Positions 34,683 to 42,814 of a stretch of 64,000 bases of DNA are shown piece by piece. Origin of the DNA: an uncultured Sphingomonadaceae bacterium (GTDB lineage Bacteria > Pseudomonadota > Alphaproteobacteria > Sphingomonadales > Sphingomonadaceae); assembly GCA_947501325.1 (NCBI GenBank), contig CANMVC010000004.1, positions 1-64,000 on the forward strand, written 5' to 3'. The notes beneath the pieces are model-generated. The model was given only the letters and a program-made list of their open reading frames with translations. It did not search any database and had not been told where the DNA came from. The position numbers and the translations under genes are program-made. Position 1 is the stretch's first letter, and every line of letters begins with the position of its first letter.

Positions 34683-35082
34683 TGATCACCGCGCCCGAGC
34701 TTTCGAGGCTCAACGTATAACTGCGCTCGCCATTATAATCGCCGCTATAGTCCAGCCGCGTGACCAGAAAATCACCGCGCATCCGGTCACCGCCTTCAAA
34801 GCTGAGTTCATAAGCGTCAATCACCCCGCCCAGCGCGTGGTTCTTGATACGCAGTTCCGCATCCGATCCGGTAAATACGCCGGCGCCCGATACCGATACC
34901 GACCGCACACCTGCGCCCGACAATAGCTCGCGCCAGCCGCCGCTGTCTTTATTGGTGATCGCGACGGGTTCGCCATTGACCGACAATTGCGTCGTGCGCA
35001 GACCGGCGATGGTGGAATAGCTCACCGGGTCCTGCCCGTCGCCAATTTTAAGGAGAAAGGCACTGCCTTTTTCTGCTGCCAT
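34675..35082 (-). CDS. phage/GTA major tail protein (gp9-like)
   Basis: A 135-residue tail-tube protein: MAAEKGSAFLLKIGDG, TTQLSVNGEPVAITNKDSGG (about 29-48) and a beta-rich C-terminus (YELSFEGGDRMRGDFLVTRL). This is the RcGTA gp9/TP901-1 major tail protein family. ATG 35082 follows AAGGAACC. It overlaps the broken gp10 start. A family A repeat lies between it and the upstream DUF3168 gene, so it has its own ribosome site. Confidence 0.87.
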   Translation of the reverse strand: MAAEKGSAFLLKIGDGQDPVSYSTIAGLRTTQLSVNGEPVAITNKDSGGWRELLSGAGVRSVSVSGAGVFTGSDAELRIKNHALGGVIDAYELSFEGGDRMRGDFLVTRLDYSGDYNGERSYTLSLESSGAVINV

Positions 35083-35111
35083 AGTTGGTTCCTTTTTTGA
35101 TAAATAAATTT

Positions 35112-35259
35112 GTGTCCCTGCGCAGGCAGGGATCCATCTCCTGTCGTTGCGTTTGACCGCAACAGATTGGGAGAGCGTCGCATGCGAGACCTTTATCCCT
35201 CCATTCAGTTGCCAATTGAGCAGAGGTCAGGAGATGGGCCCCTGCCTGCGCAGGGGCAC
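35112..35259. repeat. palindromic repeat family A, copy 2
   Basis: The arms GTGTCCCTGCGCAGGCAGGG and CCCTGCCTGCGCAGGGGCAC enclose a loop of about 100 bases, with CATCTCCTG and CAGGAGATGG as inner complementary ends. It lies between two structural genes of the GTA-like operon. Confidence 0.88.
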
Positions 35260-35283
35260 TAGGATATAGTTTTGCTCAGCGTT

Positions 35284-35304
35284 GCTCCGCACTTGATGCG
35301 GAGC
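35284..35304. repeat. small palindrome family E, copy 1
   Basis: GCTCCGCACTTGATGCGGAGC, a short hairpin also seen at 38516-38540 and, split into two halves, at 62422-62498. Confidence 0.6.
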
Positions 35305-35312
35305 ACGAACCT

Positions 35313-35720
35313 CTAGATCTCGGATATTTTCAAAACCCGGGCGCGATATTCAACGAGACCGCTCCAAGGGCTCACCGCATTTCGTAAAATCCGGCTCCGG
35401 CGAAAATCGAACGTGACGATCTGCCAACCGTCGGGGTCTGACAGACCGCTCTCCAGCGCCGCTTCCACCAGCGCCATCACCCGGTGCAATCGCGCCGCGC
35501 TATCGCCATCGTCATGCACGGTCAGCGCCAGGCTAAGCTCCCGGCCCGTGCCGCCTTTAAAGCTCCAGTCGAGCGATGCGCCCGTTGCCAAGGCGATATA
35601 GGGAAAGCGGGTACGCGGTGGCGGGCCGTCATGGATTCCGTTAATTGTATCCAGCAACGGCTGGTGCGCGTTCATCGCCGCAACCAGTTCCCGCTGCACC
35701 GCCTCAAGAGCGCTGGTCAT
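35313..35720 (-). CDS. DUF3168 tail completion protein (GTA gp8-like)
   Basis: A 135-residue protein of the DUF3168 family. Typical features: LDTINGIHDGPPPRTRFPYI (about 22-41), LALTVHDDGDSAARLHRVM and a C-terminal SPWSGLVEYRARVLK strand. In HK97-like and GTA particles it is the tail terminator/completion protein. Its ATG overlaps the upstream small gene by four bases. Confidence 0.88.
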   Translation of the reverse strand: MTSALEAVQRELVAAMNAHQPLLDTINGIHDGPPPRTRFPYIALATGASLDWSFKGGTGRELSLALTVHDDGDSAARLHRVMALVEAALESGLSDPDGWQIVTFDFRRSRILRNAVSPWSGLVEYRARVLKISEI

Positions 35721-35935
35721 CGAACACCCCGCATCAAAAAGGCGACATCGCGCAGGCTGTTATTCTCAACCATTTCCGCGCCAATGCCGCCACCGGAAAC
35801 GACAACCCCATCACTGGACTCCTCGATCGAAAACCGATCAGGCAGTTGCTCGTCCAGCGCCACTTTGACCTCTGCTCTGGTCTTCTCGACCGTCGCTTCT
35901 GCCAGGCTTTCCGCCTTGTTTTTCAGCTTCTCCAT
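35717..35935 (-). CDS. small unknown protein of the GTA-like operon
   Basis: A 72-residue protein: a helical, charged first half (LKNKAESLAEATVEKTRAEV) and a GVVVSGGGIGAEM segment in the second half. The start overlaps the gp7-like stop by one base (TAATG) and the stop overlaps the DUF3168 ATG by four, so it is a genuine operon member. A gene of this size in this slot is consistent with a connector accessory, but I do not recognise a family. Confidence 0.62.
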   Translation of the reverse strand: MEKLKNKAESLAEATVEKTRAEVKVALDEQLPDRFSIEESSDGVVVSGGGIGAEMVENNSLRDVAFLMRGVR

Positions 35936-36279
35936 TACCGTTTCTCCTCGGCTTCCAACATGGTTTTCGGAATGAAGCGATGGTCGGCGGACACGGTGCG
36001 GACGACCATGTTCCGATCACCCCATTTCAGGTGATCACCGGGACGGATCGCTTCCGTCTGACGCATCGTGAATCGCCATCGCGGCAAGGCCGAACGGCTC
36101 TCGGCGAGCGCTTCGCTGCCCGAGCCAAGCGGCTCGGCAGCCGCCCAGAAATCACCGACGATTTCGCTCTGGTCGGTCGCTGATCCGATGGCATCACGCT
36201 GCGCGGACCGGCGTGCAATATGGATGCGTTCGCGCAGCAGGCCGCTAAATTCCCCGCCTCCAAAATTTGAACCGCTCAT
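35935..36279 (-). CDS. head-tail adaptor (GTA gp7-like, head closure)
   Basis: About 114 residues from ATG 36279, which overlaps the upstream gp6-like stop (ATGA); ten further in-frame codons upstream are unlikely to be used. It contains GEFSGLLRERIHIARRSAQR, FWAAAEPL and the end RFTMRQTEAIRPGDHLKWGD, the pattern of the SPP1 gp16/HK97 gp10-like head-closure family. It joins the connector to the tail. Confidence 0.82.
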   Translation of the reverse strand: MSGSNFGGGEFSGLLRERIHIARRSAQRDAIGSATDQSEIVGDFWAAAEPLGSGSEALAESRSALPRWRFTMRQTEAIRPGDHLKWGDRNMVVRTVSADHRFIPKTMLEAEEKR

Positions 36280-36821
36280 GCGAGCCTCATCCGGCGATGC
36301 GGCCGCCATAAGGCTGTCACCGCGCTCGGCGGTGCGGCAACATCCGCGCCATCGCGATGGGAGTAGAGATAGCCTGCCAAGCGCACCACGCCTTGCCGCA
36401 AGGTTATTGGCACGGCGCCCCAGTCGGCGGCCAGCCCGGCTTCATAAGTGACAGCGATACGCTGGATATTATGGTAGCTATACAGCTTCACCCAGCCGAT
36501 ACCGTCGCCGTCGATATCCATCGCATAGGCGCTCGGGTCGAGCGGCGTCATATTGCCATCGATGGCCACGGCCTCGACCCGCGTAATCGCTTGTACCGGC
36601 CGTCTTTTAAGTTTCTGCCATTCTGCGCGAACCGGCAAGCGATCGCATTCCGGTCGGGTAATCAGCATCTGGCCGGTGAAATTCTCGCAAAGGTGCGCGG
36701 CGCTGCGGAGAAATTGCTCCAGCGCGTCATCATCTTCGCCATGGGCAAGGCGGAGAAATTCTTTGACCTCTTCGATCAGCTCTGCCGGGATCGCGGGCAG
36801 GCCTATAGGGGGGAAGCTCAC
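36276..36821 (-). CDS. head-tail connector (GTA gp6-like)
   Basis: A 181-residue protein from GTG 36821, nine bases after AAAGGACG. It begins with IPAELIEEVKEFLRLAHGED, typical of gp6-like connectors, then AAHLCENFTGQM and a central W-x-L-x-RRPV segment (EWQKLKRRPVQAI) before an AVTYEAGLA-type strand and a C-terminal helix LRQGVVRLAGYLYSHRD. It forms the ring under the portal. It overlaps the adaptor gene by four bases. Confidence 0.85.
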   Translation of the reverse strand: MSFPPIGLPAIPAELIEEVKEFLRLAHGEDDDALEQFLRSAAHLCENFTGQMLITRPECDRLPVRAEWQKLKRRPVQAITRVEAVAIDGNMTPLDPSAYAMDIDGDGIGWVKLYSYHNIQRIAVTYEAGLAADWGAVPITLRQGVVRLAGYLYSHRDGADVAAPPSAVTALWRPHRRMRLA

Positions 36822-36904
36822 GGTTCGGGCGTCCTTTCAGGTTGGGGTTTTTGGGGGGTGTGGGATTTGGGGGTTGAGGTTGTACACAATGGTGGCCGTT
36901 CCTT

Positions 36905-37080
36905 CATCCTCTCCCCTTGAGGGAGAGGACAGTGGAGCTTGCGCTGACTGGCGCTAGCGGAACTTGGAGAGGGGGGAGCGGTTATCGCTGACGATGGTGG
37001 TTGCCGCCTACCCCTCTCTAAGACTTGGCTTCGCAGCGAGCTGCCAAGCCAAGTCTTTTCTCTCCCTCAAGGGGAGAGAA
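36905..37080. repeat. palindromic repeat family B, copy 2
   Basis: The arms TCCTCTCCCCTTGAGGGAGA and TCTCCCTCAAGGGGAGAGAA bound about 175 bases. Inner words TTGGAGAGG, CTACCCCTCTC and CCAAGCCAAGTC are shared with the copies at 22511 and 51324. It splits the capsid gene from the connector genes. Confidence 0.87.
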
Positions 37081-37120
37081 AAAAGGTAGTGCGCCTATCC
37101 TACCCTCAAGACCATCATCC

Positions 37121-37241
37121 GAGCGCAGCGAGGCAAGGCCGACCGGCCGCCCGAGCTTATGCGAGGAAAGCCAAGGCGACGGATGTCGCCGCCCGGCGCT
37201 TGAGGGAATAAACAAAAACCCGCGCCCGGCGCTTGAGGTTC
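37121..37241. repeat. repeat family C, copy 1 with partial tandem end
   Basis: GAGCGCAGCGAGGCAAGGCC, then a CCAAGGCGACGGATGTCGCC hairpin and GCCCGGCGCTTGAGG (to 37205); the last part, GCGCCCGGCGCTTGAGG, is repeated at 37221-37237. The same words occur at 50591-50679. It follows a family B copy, so two repeat types have landed in this 450-base gap. Confidence 0.75.
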
Positions 37242-37273
37242 CAATAAAAACTCTCCCCCCTCCCCCACAACAA

Positions 37274-38452
37274 TCAACTCGCGCTAAACTGCATCAGCTT
37301 GATCGCTTCGCTGTTCATCACCTGACCGCCGACGCGCTTGGTTGCATAGAAATGCACAAACGGCTTGTTGGTGAACGGATCACGCAAGATGCTGGTCGCG
37401 CTGCGTTCGGCGATGAGATAACCGGCGCGGAAATTGCCGAAGGCGATGGACAGGCTGTCCGCCGCCACATCCGGCATATCCTCGGCCTCGACCACCGGAT
37501 AGCCGAGCAGCATGTCCGGCTGACCTGATGCCATTGACGCCTGCCACAAAAACGCGCCATCGGCGGTCTTGAACTTGCGGATCTGGGCCAGCGTTGCGCT
37601 GTTCATCACAAAGCTTGCGCCCTGCCGATAGGCGGGTTTCAGCGTGTGGACCAGATCGACCAGCGCATCTTCCCCATCCGCTCCCGCGAAACCGCCTGCT
37701 GCACCGGACGGCACATATTGCAGCGCCCCGAAAGCGCGCAAATCATCCGGCTCGTCGGTCACAGGGGCGTTCAGAAAGCCGCGCGGCTGGTTGATGCCCG
37801 AACCGCCGACAAAGGCCGCGCCCTCGGCCTGCGCAAATTCCCGCGCAATCTCATCGGCCAACCAGGCTTCGACATCAAAGGCCGCATCATCGAGCATCGC
37901 CTGGGACGCCGCCGGATTGGCATAAAGCTCTCCGGTCGGCGGCGCGATTTCGTTAAAATTGGGCGTTTCGGTTTCTGGCCGCCCCGCCGTTTCGCTGACC
38001 CAGCCCGATGGCGTGCCGCCATTGGTGACCAGCTTGCGATAGCCCGCGCTGCCGGTCTGCACGACGGTGGCGATGGACCGGATCGGCGAGACGTCTTTCA
38101 GCGTCCGCCCGATCAGCGCGTCAATTTCCTGCGGCACCGCAAAACCGCCTTCGGGGCCGGATGCTCCGGAAAAACTTTTCAGCTCGACACCTGCATGATC
38201 GCCCCGGCGGAGATATTTTGCGACGAAGTCTTTTGATGCAGAGGACGCCAATAAGCCTTTCGCGCCATCTAAAGCAGGCCGGGCGGATGCACGGGAGATA
38301 TCCGCCATCTGGCTCTTCAAACCATCAACATCGGTGCGCAATGCGGCAATTGCCTTGCCGTGTTGTTCGGTTTCTTCGGTCTGCAAAACCGCGTCAAAGG
38401 AAGCCTCCAGCGGGTCGGCTTTCGTTTCGAGGGGTGTAGTTGAAATGTCCAT
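37274..38452 (-). CDS. HK97-family major capsid protein (GTA gp5-like)
   Basis: A 392-residue capsid protein. The first 100 residues are a charged helical scaffold-like region (EETEQHGKAIAALRTDVDGL) expected to be removed by the prohead protease. Then the HK97 fold: FSGASGPEGGFAVPQEIDAL, SPIRSIATVVQT, SGWVSETAGRPETE, GELYANPAASQAMLDD, PDMLLGYPVVEAEDMP and the end FVHFYATKRVGGQVMN. Full length and apparently intact. ATG 38452 follows AAAGGAAC. Confidence 0.93.
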   Translation of the reverse strand: MDISTTPLETKADPLEASFDAVLQTEETEQHGKAIAALRTDVDGLKSQMADISRASARPALDGAKGLLASSASKDFVAKYLRRGDHAGVELKSFSGASGPEGGFAVPQEIDALIGRTLKDVSPIRSIATVVQTGSAGYRKLVTNGGTPSGWVSETAGRPETETPNFNEIAPPTGELYANPAASQAMLDDAAFDVEAWLADEIAREFAQAEGAAFVGGSGINQPRGFLNAPVTDEPDDLRAFGALQYVPSGAAGGFAGADGEDALVDLVHTLKPAYRQGASFVMNSATLAQIRKFKTADGAFLWQASMASGQPDMLLGYPVVEAEDMPDVAADSLSIAFGNFRAGYLIAERSATSILRDPFTNKPFVHFYATKRVGGQVMNSEAIKLMQFSAS

Positions 38453-38515
38453 GATGTTCCTTTCTTATGGATAATGAAAAACCGCCCGGTCAGGGGCGGC
38501 CAAAAGCTGGTGTTG

Positions 38516-38540
38516 GTGCTCCTCACTTGATGCGGAGCAC
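38516..38540. repeat. small palindrome family E, copy 2
   Basis: GTGCTCCTCACTTGATGCGGAGCAC between the protease stop and the capsid start, nearly identical in its right half to 35284-35304. Confidence 0.55.
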
Positions 38541-38547
38541 GGTCGCG

Positions 38548-38946
38548 TCAGATGATATGGTGCACACGCGCCAAGGGCTGCATTGGGTGCGTAACCAACG
38601 ATATTTCCGCCACATCCAGATCTATCAACGCGCGTGGCTTTTGGCCCGCCGCCTGCCGCACGCGATAGCCGAAACTGAGGCCCTTTACCGCACCGTCTTT
38701 CAGCATAGCCGACGCCTCTCGCCCTGCTCTTGTCACGGCTGAAAGACTACCGATCACCCGCAGGCCGCGCTGATCTTCGCGGGCATAGCTGATGCTGCCA
38801 ATGCGATGCTCGGCGCTATGTTGCCAAAGCAAGGGCAGCGATTGCCCCTCGGCGAGCGTCCCAAAAGCACCGGGTCGAATAATGTCACCGCCCTTGTCGA
38901 TGCGGTTAAAAATCGCGGCATAGCCAGCGAAGCGAATATCACTCAC
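38548..38946 (-). CDS. HK97-family prohead protease (GTA gp4-like)
   Basis: A 132-residue U35-type protease: FAGYAAIFNRIDKGGDIIRP at the start, the catalytic His in LLWQHSAEHRIG (about 38-49) and Ser in VKGLSFGYRV (about 88-97), then VAEISLVTHPMQPLA at the end. It cleaves the capsid delta domain during head maturation. It is shorter than many homologues but keeps both catalytic segments. Its ATG overlaps the preceding small gene by four bases. Confidence 0.9.
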   Translation of the reverse strand: MSDIRFAGYAAIFNRIDKGGDIIRPGAFGTLAEGQSLPLLWQHSAEHRIGSISYAREDQRGLRVIGSLSAVTRAGREASAMLKDGAVKGLSFGYRVRQAAGQKPRALIDLDVAEISLVTHPMQPLARVHHII

Positions 38947-39251
38947 GTCACCAAATTCCCGAACCCGAACCGCATCGCAATCCCGATGAGCAGCAGCGCC
39001 AGCGCCCCGCGCACAATCCAGGTGATCGCGGCTTTCCAGGCACTCGCCTTGGCATCGCGCCAGGCGCGCAGCAGCTCGCGCAGTTCGTCGAGATCATCCT
39101 GCGCCTTATGATCGGCAAGACCCAGCCGATCGAGCACACGCTCCGCACCGCTGTCGGTTGCCTCCTCGACTATCGCGCGGAGCGTGACCAGATCAGCCCC
39201 ATCGCCTTCCGCCTGCGCCACCAGGCGGGCGAGCATTTCTTCGTTTTTCAT
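38943..39251 (-). CDS. small membrane protein between portal and protease (DUF6127-like)
   Basis: A 102-residue protein: a charged helical N-terminus (LARLVAQAEGDGADLVTLRA), DDLDELRELLRAWRDAKASA, and one C-terminal transmembrane helix (GALALLLIGIAMRFGFG). It resembles DUF6127 proteins, which I recall from the same slot in sphingomonad GTA-like clusters. ATG 39251 follows AAGGATGAG. Its role is unknown. Confidence 0.65.
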   Translation of the reverse strand: MKNEEMLARLVAQAEGDGADLVTLRAIVEEATDSGAERVLDRLGLADHKAQDDLDELRELLRAWRDAKASAWKAAITWIVRGALALLLIGIAMRFGFGNLVT

Positions 39252-39277
39252 AATCTCATCCTTAAAAGCAAATTGCT

Positions 39278-39363
39278 GTGCTCCTGCGCAGGCAGGAGCC
39301 TATCTCCTGCCGTTTCGCGTAGATTCAGCAGCAGGAGATGGACCCCAGCCTTCGCCGGGGCAC
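39278..39363. repeat. palindromic repeat family A, copy 3 (short form)
   Basis: GTGCTCCTGCGCAGGCAGGA and CCAGCCTTCGCCGGGGCAC form the outer arms, CTATCTCCTG and CAGGAGATGG the inner ends. Only about 86 bases long, against about 150 for other copies. It lies between portal and the small membrane gene. Confidence 0.85.
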
Positions 39364-39373
39364 GGTCTTCTGA

Positions 39374-40510
39374 TCAAATCCCCAACATCGCCCGCTTCTC
39401 TTCCGGCGACAGAAAATCCGCTGCGCTCACTTGGCTCCACAGCCTCTCCCGATCCTCCGACAGTGCCGGAATTTGATCGCGGTCGATCGTCAGCTTCGCC
39501 TCCGGCCACCACACCCCCAGCGCGCCCGACAGGCCGTCCAAAATCTTACCGGCCAGCGGCAAGATCGTCAGCCGCCAGAGCGCCCGATTAGCCTCACGGT
39601 AATTGGCATAGCTATTGTCCCCGGGCAGCCCGAGCAGCATCGGCGGTACGCCAAAAGCCAGCGCAATTTCCCGCGCGGCGGCCGCTTTCAGCGCAACGAA
39701 ATCCATGTCGGCCGGGGTCATGCTCATCGACTGCCATCTGAGGCCGCCTTCAAGCAGCATCGGACGACCGGCATTGCCGGAGCCTGCAAAACTCGCCTCC
39801 ATCTCGGCCTTGAGCCGGTCAAACTGGTCCGCCGACAAGACCGACCCATCCGGCCCCGGATCAAACACCAAAGCACCCGAAGGCCGCGCGGCATTGTCGA
39901 GCAACGCCTTGTTCCACTGTGCCGCCGCATTATGCACAGCCACCGCCCTGGCCGCGGCGCCGAGACAGCCGAGACCATAATGGTCGTCGGTCGGGTGAAA
40001 GGCCTTGATATGGATGATCGCCGGACGGCCCATCGCATCCTGCGCGGCAAAGCGGGTCTGATGCTCGCCAGCGCGATAGGCATAGGCGACGGGCCAGCCC
40101 TTTTCATCCGGCTCGATCGTGATGCGGTCGGGCCGCAGCGCGAACAGTTCGACGGGCTGGTCGTCGGCGCCGCACATCACCTGCACATAGGCATTGCCAT
40201 GCAACAACAGATGCGCGGCGAGCGTTTCGAGCAAGGACTGGCCCGCACTGGTGGCGTTGACCAAGGTTGCAATGCCGTCGTCCATCGGCACGAGCGGCGC
40301 ACCGCCGACCCCCTCGGCCACAATGCGCACCGCTCGCTGGGCAATGGCGTTATTGATGTAAGCGTCGCGCACCTGTCCTTCGTAAGAATAGGGCGCTTTG
40401 CCGGTGAACGAAGCACCGCCGTAGGTGCCGATATAGCTACGCCCCAAGGGCGTCCGTGATTGTCCACCCCCGCCCTTGAAGGCGAGGGAAATATTTTCCC
40501 AGAATTTCAT
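39374..40510 (-). CDS. HK97-family portal protein (GTA gp3-like)
   Basis: A 378-residue portal protein: YSYEGQVRDAYINNAIAQRA (about 41-60), LLLHGNAYVQVM, LFALRPDRITIEPDEKGWPV, HIKAFHPTDDHYGLG, FDRLKAEMEASFAG and ALAFGVPPMLLGLPGDNSYA with NYREANRALWR, the standard order for this family. It forms the dodecameric DNA entry ring and binds the terminase. ATG 40510 follows AAGGAAATAAA. It appears intact. Confidence 0.93.
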   Translation of the reverse strand: MKFWENISLAFKGGGGQSRTPLGRSYIGTYGGASFTGKAPYSYEGQVRDAYINNAIAQRAVRIVAEGVGGAPLVPMDDGIATLVNATSAGQSLLETLAAHLLLHGNAYVQVMCGADDQPVELFALRPDRITIEPDEKGWPVAYAYRAGEHQTRFAAQDAMGRPAIIHIKAFHPTDDHYGLGCLGAAARAVAVHNAAAQWNKALLDNAARPSGALVFDPGPDGSVLSADQFDRLKAEMEASFAGSGNAGRPMLLEGGLRWQSMSMTPADMDFVALKAAAAREIALAFGVPPMLLGLPGDNSYANYREANRALWRLTILPLAGKILDGLSGALGVWWPEAKLTIDRDQIPALSEDRERLWSQVSAADFLSPEEKRAMLGI

Positions 40511-40526
40511 TTTATTTCCTTAACCT

Positions 40527-40673
40527 GTGCCCCTGCGGAGGCAGGGGTCCATCTCTTGCTCAGCAGCCGATGCGCTGCAGCCAAAGAGTGCTCGGGGCCC
40601 AAATCTTTTCCTGCCAAAACTGCTCCGATGAGATTATCCGATCGGAGCTGGACCCCTGCCTGCGCAGGGGTAC
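40527..40673. repeat. palindromic repeat family A, copy 4
   Basis: The arms GTGCCCCTGCGGAGGCAGGG and CCCTGCCTGCGCAGGGGTAC lie between the large terminase stop and the portal start. Confidence 0.86.
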
Positions 40674-40690
40674 AAAGCTCTATATCCTTC

Positions 40691-42127
40691 CTAAACCCGC
40701 ACCCTTGGCTCGCGCTTCCGCCGCAACATCAATTCCGTCAGCGCATAGACCAGCGCATCGGCGCGATCCGGGGACCGTCCCGGCCCTTCATAGCCGCCGC
40801 CGATGAGCAATCCGCAGAGTTCATCCTCCAGCCGCGGGAAAGCGCCCGCATGATAAACCCGCCCCGCTTCATACAGCGCCGCCACCGGTTCAGCCCGCGC
40901 AACCTTGCCGCGCGACGCGTGGACCAATCGCACCGGCAAAGATATATCCGCCGCCTGCAGGACCGATTTGACCATCGCTCCGCCCTGATTGGCCTCGGCA
41001 ATCACCCGGTCGGCGCCCCACTTGCGCGCCGCATCAGCCACCGCCCGCGCCCATTTTTCGGGGCTGGCTTTCTCAACGCTGCGATCGGCGAGGATCACGG
41101 CTTTGCAGTCAGGGCGCAATCCGGCGACGATGATCCCGCACGCGTCTCCGCTGCTCGAGGCGGGCGGGTCGACGCCGATGACTATTCTGGTGATAGTCTC
41201 CTTCGGGTTAGCGCGAGCCAATGGATGTAGTTCGACAGGCTCACCACGAACAGCAACAGATGACCCTTGCGTGTATTCCGTTCGTCCTGAGCCTGTCGAA
41301 GGACCGCTGTCGGTTGCCCCCAACGCGACCCGGCACCCCTCAATCATCGCCCGCGTCCATAGCGCGCCTTCCAGCTCCTCGATCAGTTCGCCGTCCAGTT
41401 CCTGCCGCCCCAATCGCGTACCGCCATAATCGGCCTTCATCACATTGATAAACGCAGACGGCAGGTTCATCACATTATCCTTTGTACTGCCGCGGGTTGT
41501 CACGACGCCGCTATCCTTCAACAACGCCCGCACCAGCGCCACCGGTCTTGGCGTCGTTGTCGCGGCAATTTTAGGCGCGCGGCCGAGACGCAATCCCATT
41601 TTCAGATTGTCCCATGCCGCCAGCGCCTGACCGCCATTATTCGCCCATTTGGCAATCTCGTCGCACCAGCTATGGCTATGCTGCGGTCCGCGCAGTCCTT
41701 CCGGTTCCGCGGCCGAATAGAGATAGGCCTCTGCCCCATTATTCCAGCGCAGGCGCTTCAGGGATGGTTCCCAGACAGGCCGGTTTTTCGGCGGCGCGAT
41801 CGACAGCAGGCCGCTCTCGCCCTCGACCATCACCATCCGCGTCTCCGCAAAATTCGCGCCGACCAGAGCAAAGCGCGCGCTGCCGTCGGCTTCGGCAATA
41901 AAGCGCACCCATTCCGCACCGGCGCGGGTCTTGCCAAATCCGCGACCGGCCATGATCATCCAGACGGTCCAGTCGCCAGCTGGCGCCAATTGTTCATCGC
42001 GCGCCCAATGGTGCCAGCTGGCTTCATATTCGAGACGATATTCCGGACCCAATGCGTCCAGAAAAAATTTTCGCTCTTCCGCCGTTAACTTCGCTAGATC
42101 GCGTGCCTTTGTGATATCATGCGCCAT
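40691..42127 (-). CDS. large terminase (GTA gp2-like) with a repeat-coded internal insertion
   Basis: About 478 residues from ATG 42127, overlapping the upstream gene by eleven bases. Walker A is AGRGFGKTRAGAEW (about 61-74), Walker B-like SWCDEIAKW (about 154-162), the coupling motif ATTTPRP (about 190-196), and the nuclease domain begins GVDPPAS (about 319-325). Between CRVALGAT and the nuclease domain lie about 38 unusual residues, including STGSGRTEYTQGSS and VAVRGEPVELHP. These are coded by a family D palindrome (41229-41304) read in frame. The insertion sits in the linker between ATPase and nuclease, where it may be tolerated. The protein packs DNA into heads. Confidence 0.9.
   Translation of the reverse strand: MAHDITKARDLAKLTAEERKFFLDALGPEYRLEYEASWHHWARDEQLAPAGDWTVWMIMAGRGFGKTRAGAEWVRFIAEADGSARFALVGANFAETRMVMVEGESGLLSIAPPKNRPVWEPSLKRLRWNNGAEAYLYSAAEPEGLRGPQHSHSWCDEIAKWANNGGQALAAWDNLKMGLRLGRAPKIAATTTPRPVALVRALLKDSGVVTTRGSTKDNVMNLPSAFINVMKADYGGTRLGRQELDGELIEELEGALWTRAMIEGCRVALGATDSGPSTGSGRTEYTQGSSVAVRGEPVELHPLARANPKETITRIVIGVDPPASSSGDACGIIVAGLRPDCKAVILADRSVEKASPEKWARAVADAARKWGADRVIAEANQGGAMVKSVLQAADISLPVRLVHASRGKVARAEPVAALYEAGRVYHAGAFPRLEDELCGLLIGGGYEGPGRSPDRADALVYALTELMLRRKREPRVRV
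41229..41304. repeat. palindromic repeat family D, copy 1 (inside terL)
   Basis: GTTCGACAGGCTCACCACGA and TTCGTCCTGAGCCTGTCGAA are inverted arms separated by about 35 bases. The same arms occur at 55522-55592 between genes. Here the element lies inside the large terminase frame and keeps it open. Confidence 0.88.
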
Positions 42128-42680
42128 CAATCACGCGATCCCTTTCCCCATCAGGGTCACCGTTTGAACCGTTGCGCTGTCGTCGCTTCTCTGCCTGAAA
42201 GGCGCGCAAGCGGACGTTTATCTTCTTGAGCTTCTCATCCAGCGTATCGCGCACCGGCTCTTCTTCCACGGTCAGTTCCGCCTGCGCCGCGCGCACCAGC
42301 GCCACGGTTTCCTTGTGCATCCGCAGCAGGGTCAGCGCCGTTTTATGGTCATAGTCGCGCACCGTCTCGACATGCTTGCCGTGATAGAAAATCTTGCGCT
42401 CCACGCCCTCTCGCGCCCGCTCCAGCATTTCCATCTCAAGCAGCGCATAGCCCTCGGCCAGCGCCTTCATCCAGGCGACTTCAAAATCCGGATCTCTATT
42501 CTTCCATCCGTAAAGCGTCGAGCTGGCGATACCGGCAACGGTCATGGATTTCTGGACACTCGATGTCATGGCCAGATGCTCCAGAAAAGTCGCACGCCGG
42601 GCGGCATCATAATCCGCGCGTGGATGGGGTTTGGGATTACATTGGGTATCGGTGTGCATGTCTTCGTTTGTTTCAGCCAT
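42117..42680 (-). CDS. small-terminase-like HTH protein heading the GTA-like operon
   Basis: A 187-residue protein from ATG 42680 after GGAGGAT. A helix-turn-helix (VQKSMTVAGIASSTLYGWKN, about 43-62) is followed by YHGKHVETVRDYDHKTALTL and a charged, helical C-terminus (TLDEKLKKINVRLRAFQAEK). First position before terL, HTH and a helical tail fit a small terminase (gp1-type). Its HTH plus YHG-x-x-V layout is shared with the frameshifted gene at 113-951. It overlaps terL by eleven bases. Confidence 0.75.
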   Translation of the reverse strand: MAETNEDMHTDTQCNPKPHPRADYDAARRATFLEHLAMTSSVQKSMTVAGIASSTLYGWKNRDPDFEVAWMKALAEGYALLEMEMLERAREGVERKIFYHGKHVETVRDYDHKTALTLLRMHKETVALVRAAQAELTVEEEPVRDTLDEKLKKINVRLRAFQAEKRRQRNGSNGDPDGERDRVIDGA

Positions 42681-42814
42681 ATCTATCCTCCAGCCCGGAT
42701 CGCTGAGGACCGCAGGCGTTAAAAAGGCCTGCGCGCTGAAACAGAAGCCACCCCGCCGGGATCGCCTTGTCCCAGAGCCGCTCGGCCCGAATCACAATTT
42801 CTCGATGTTCCTGA

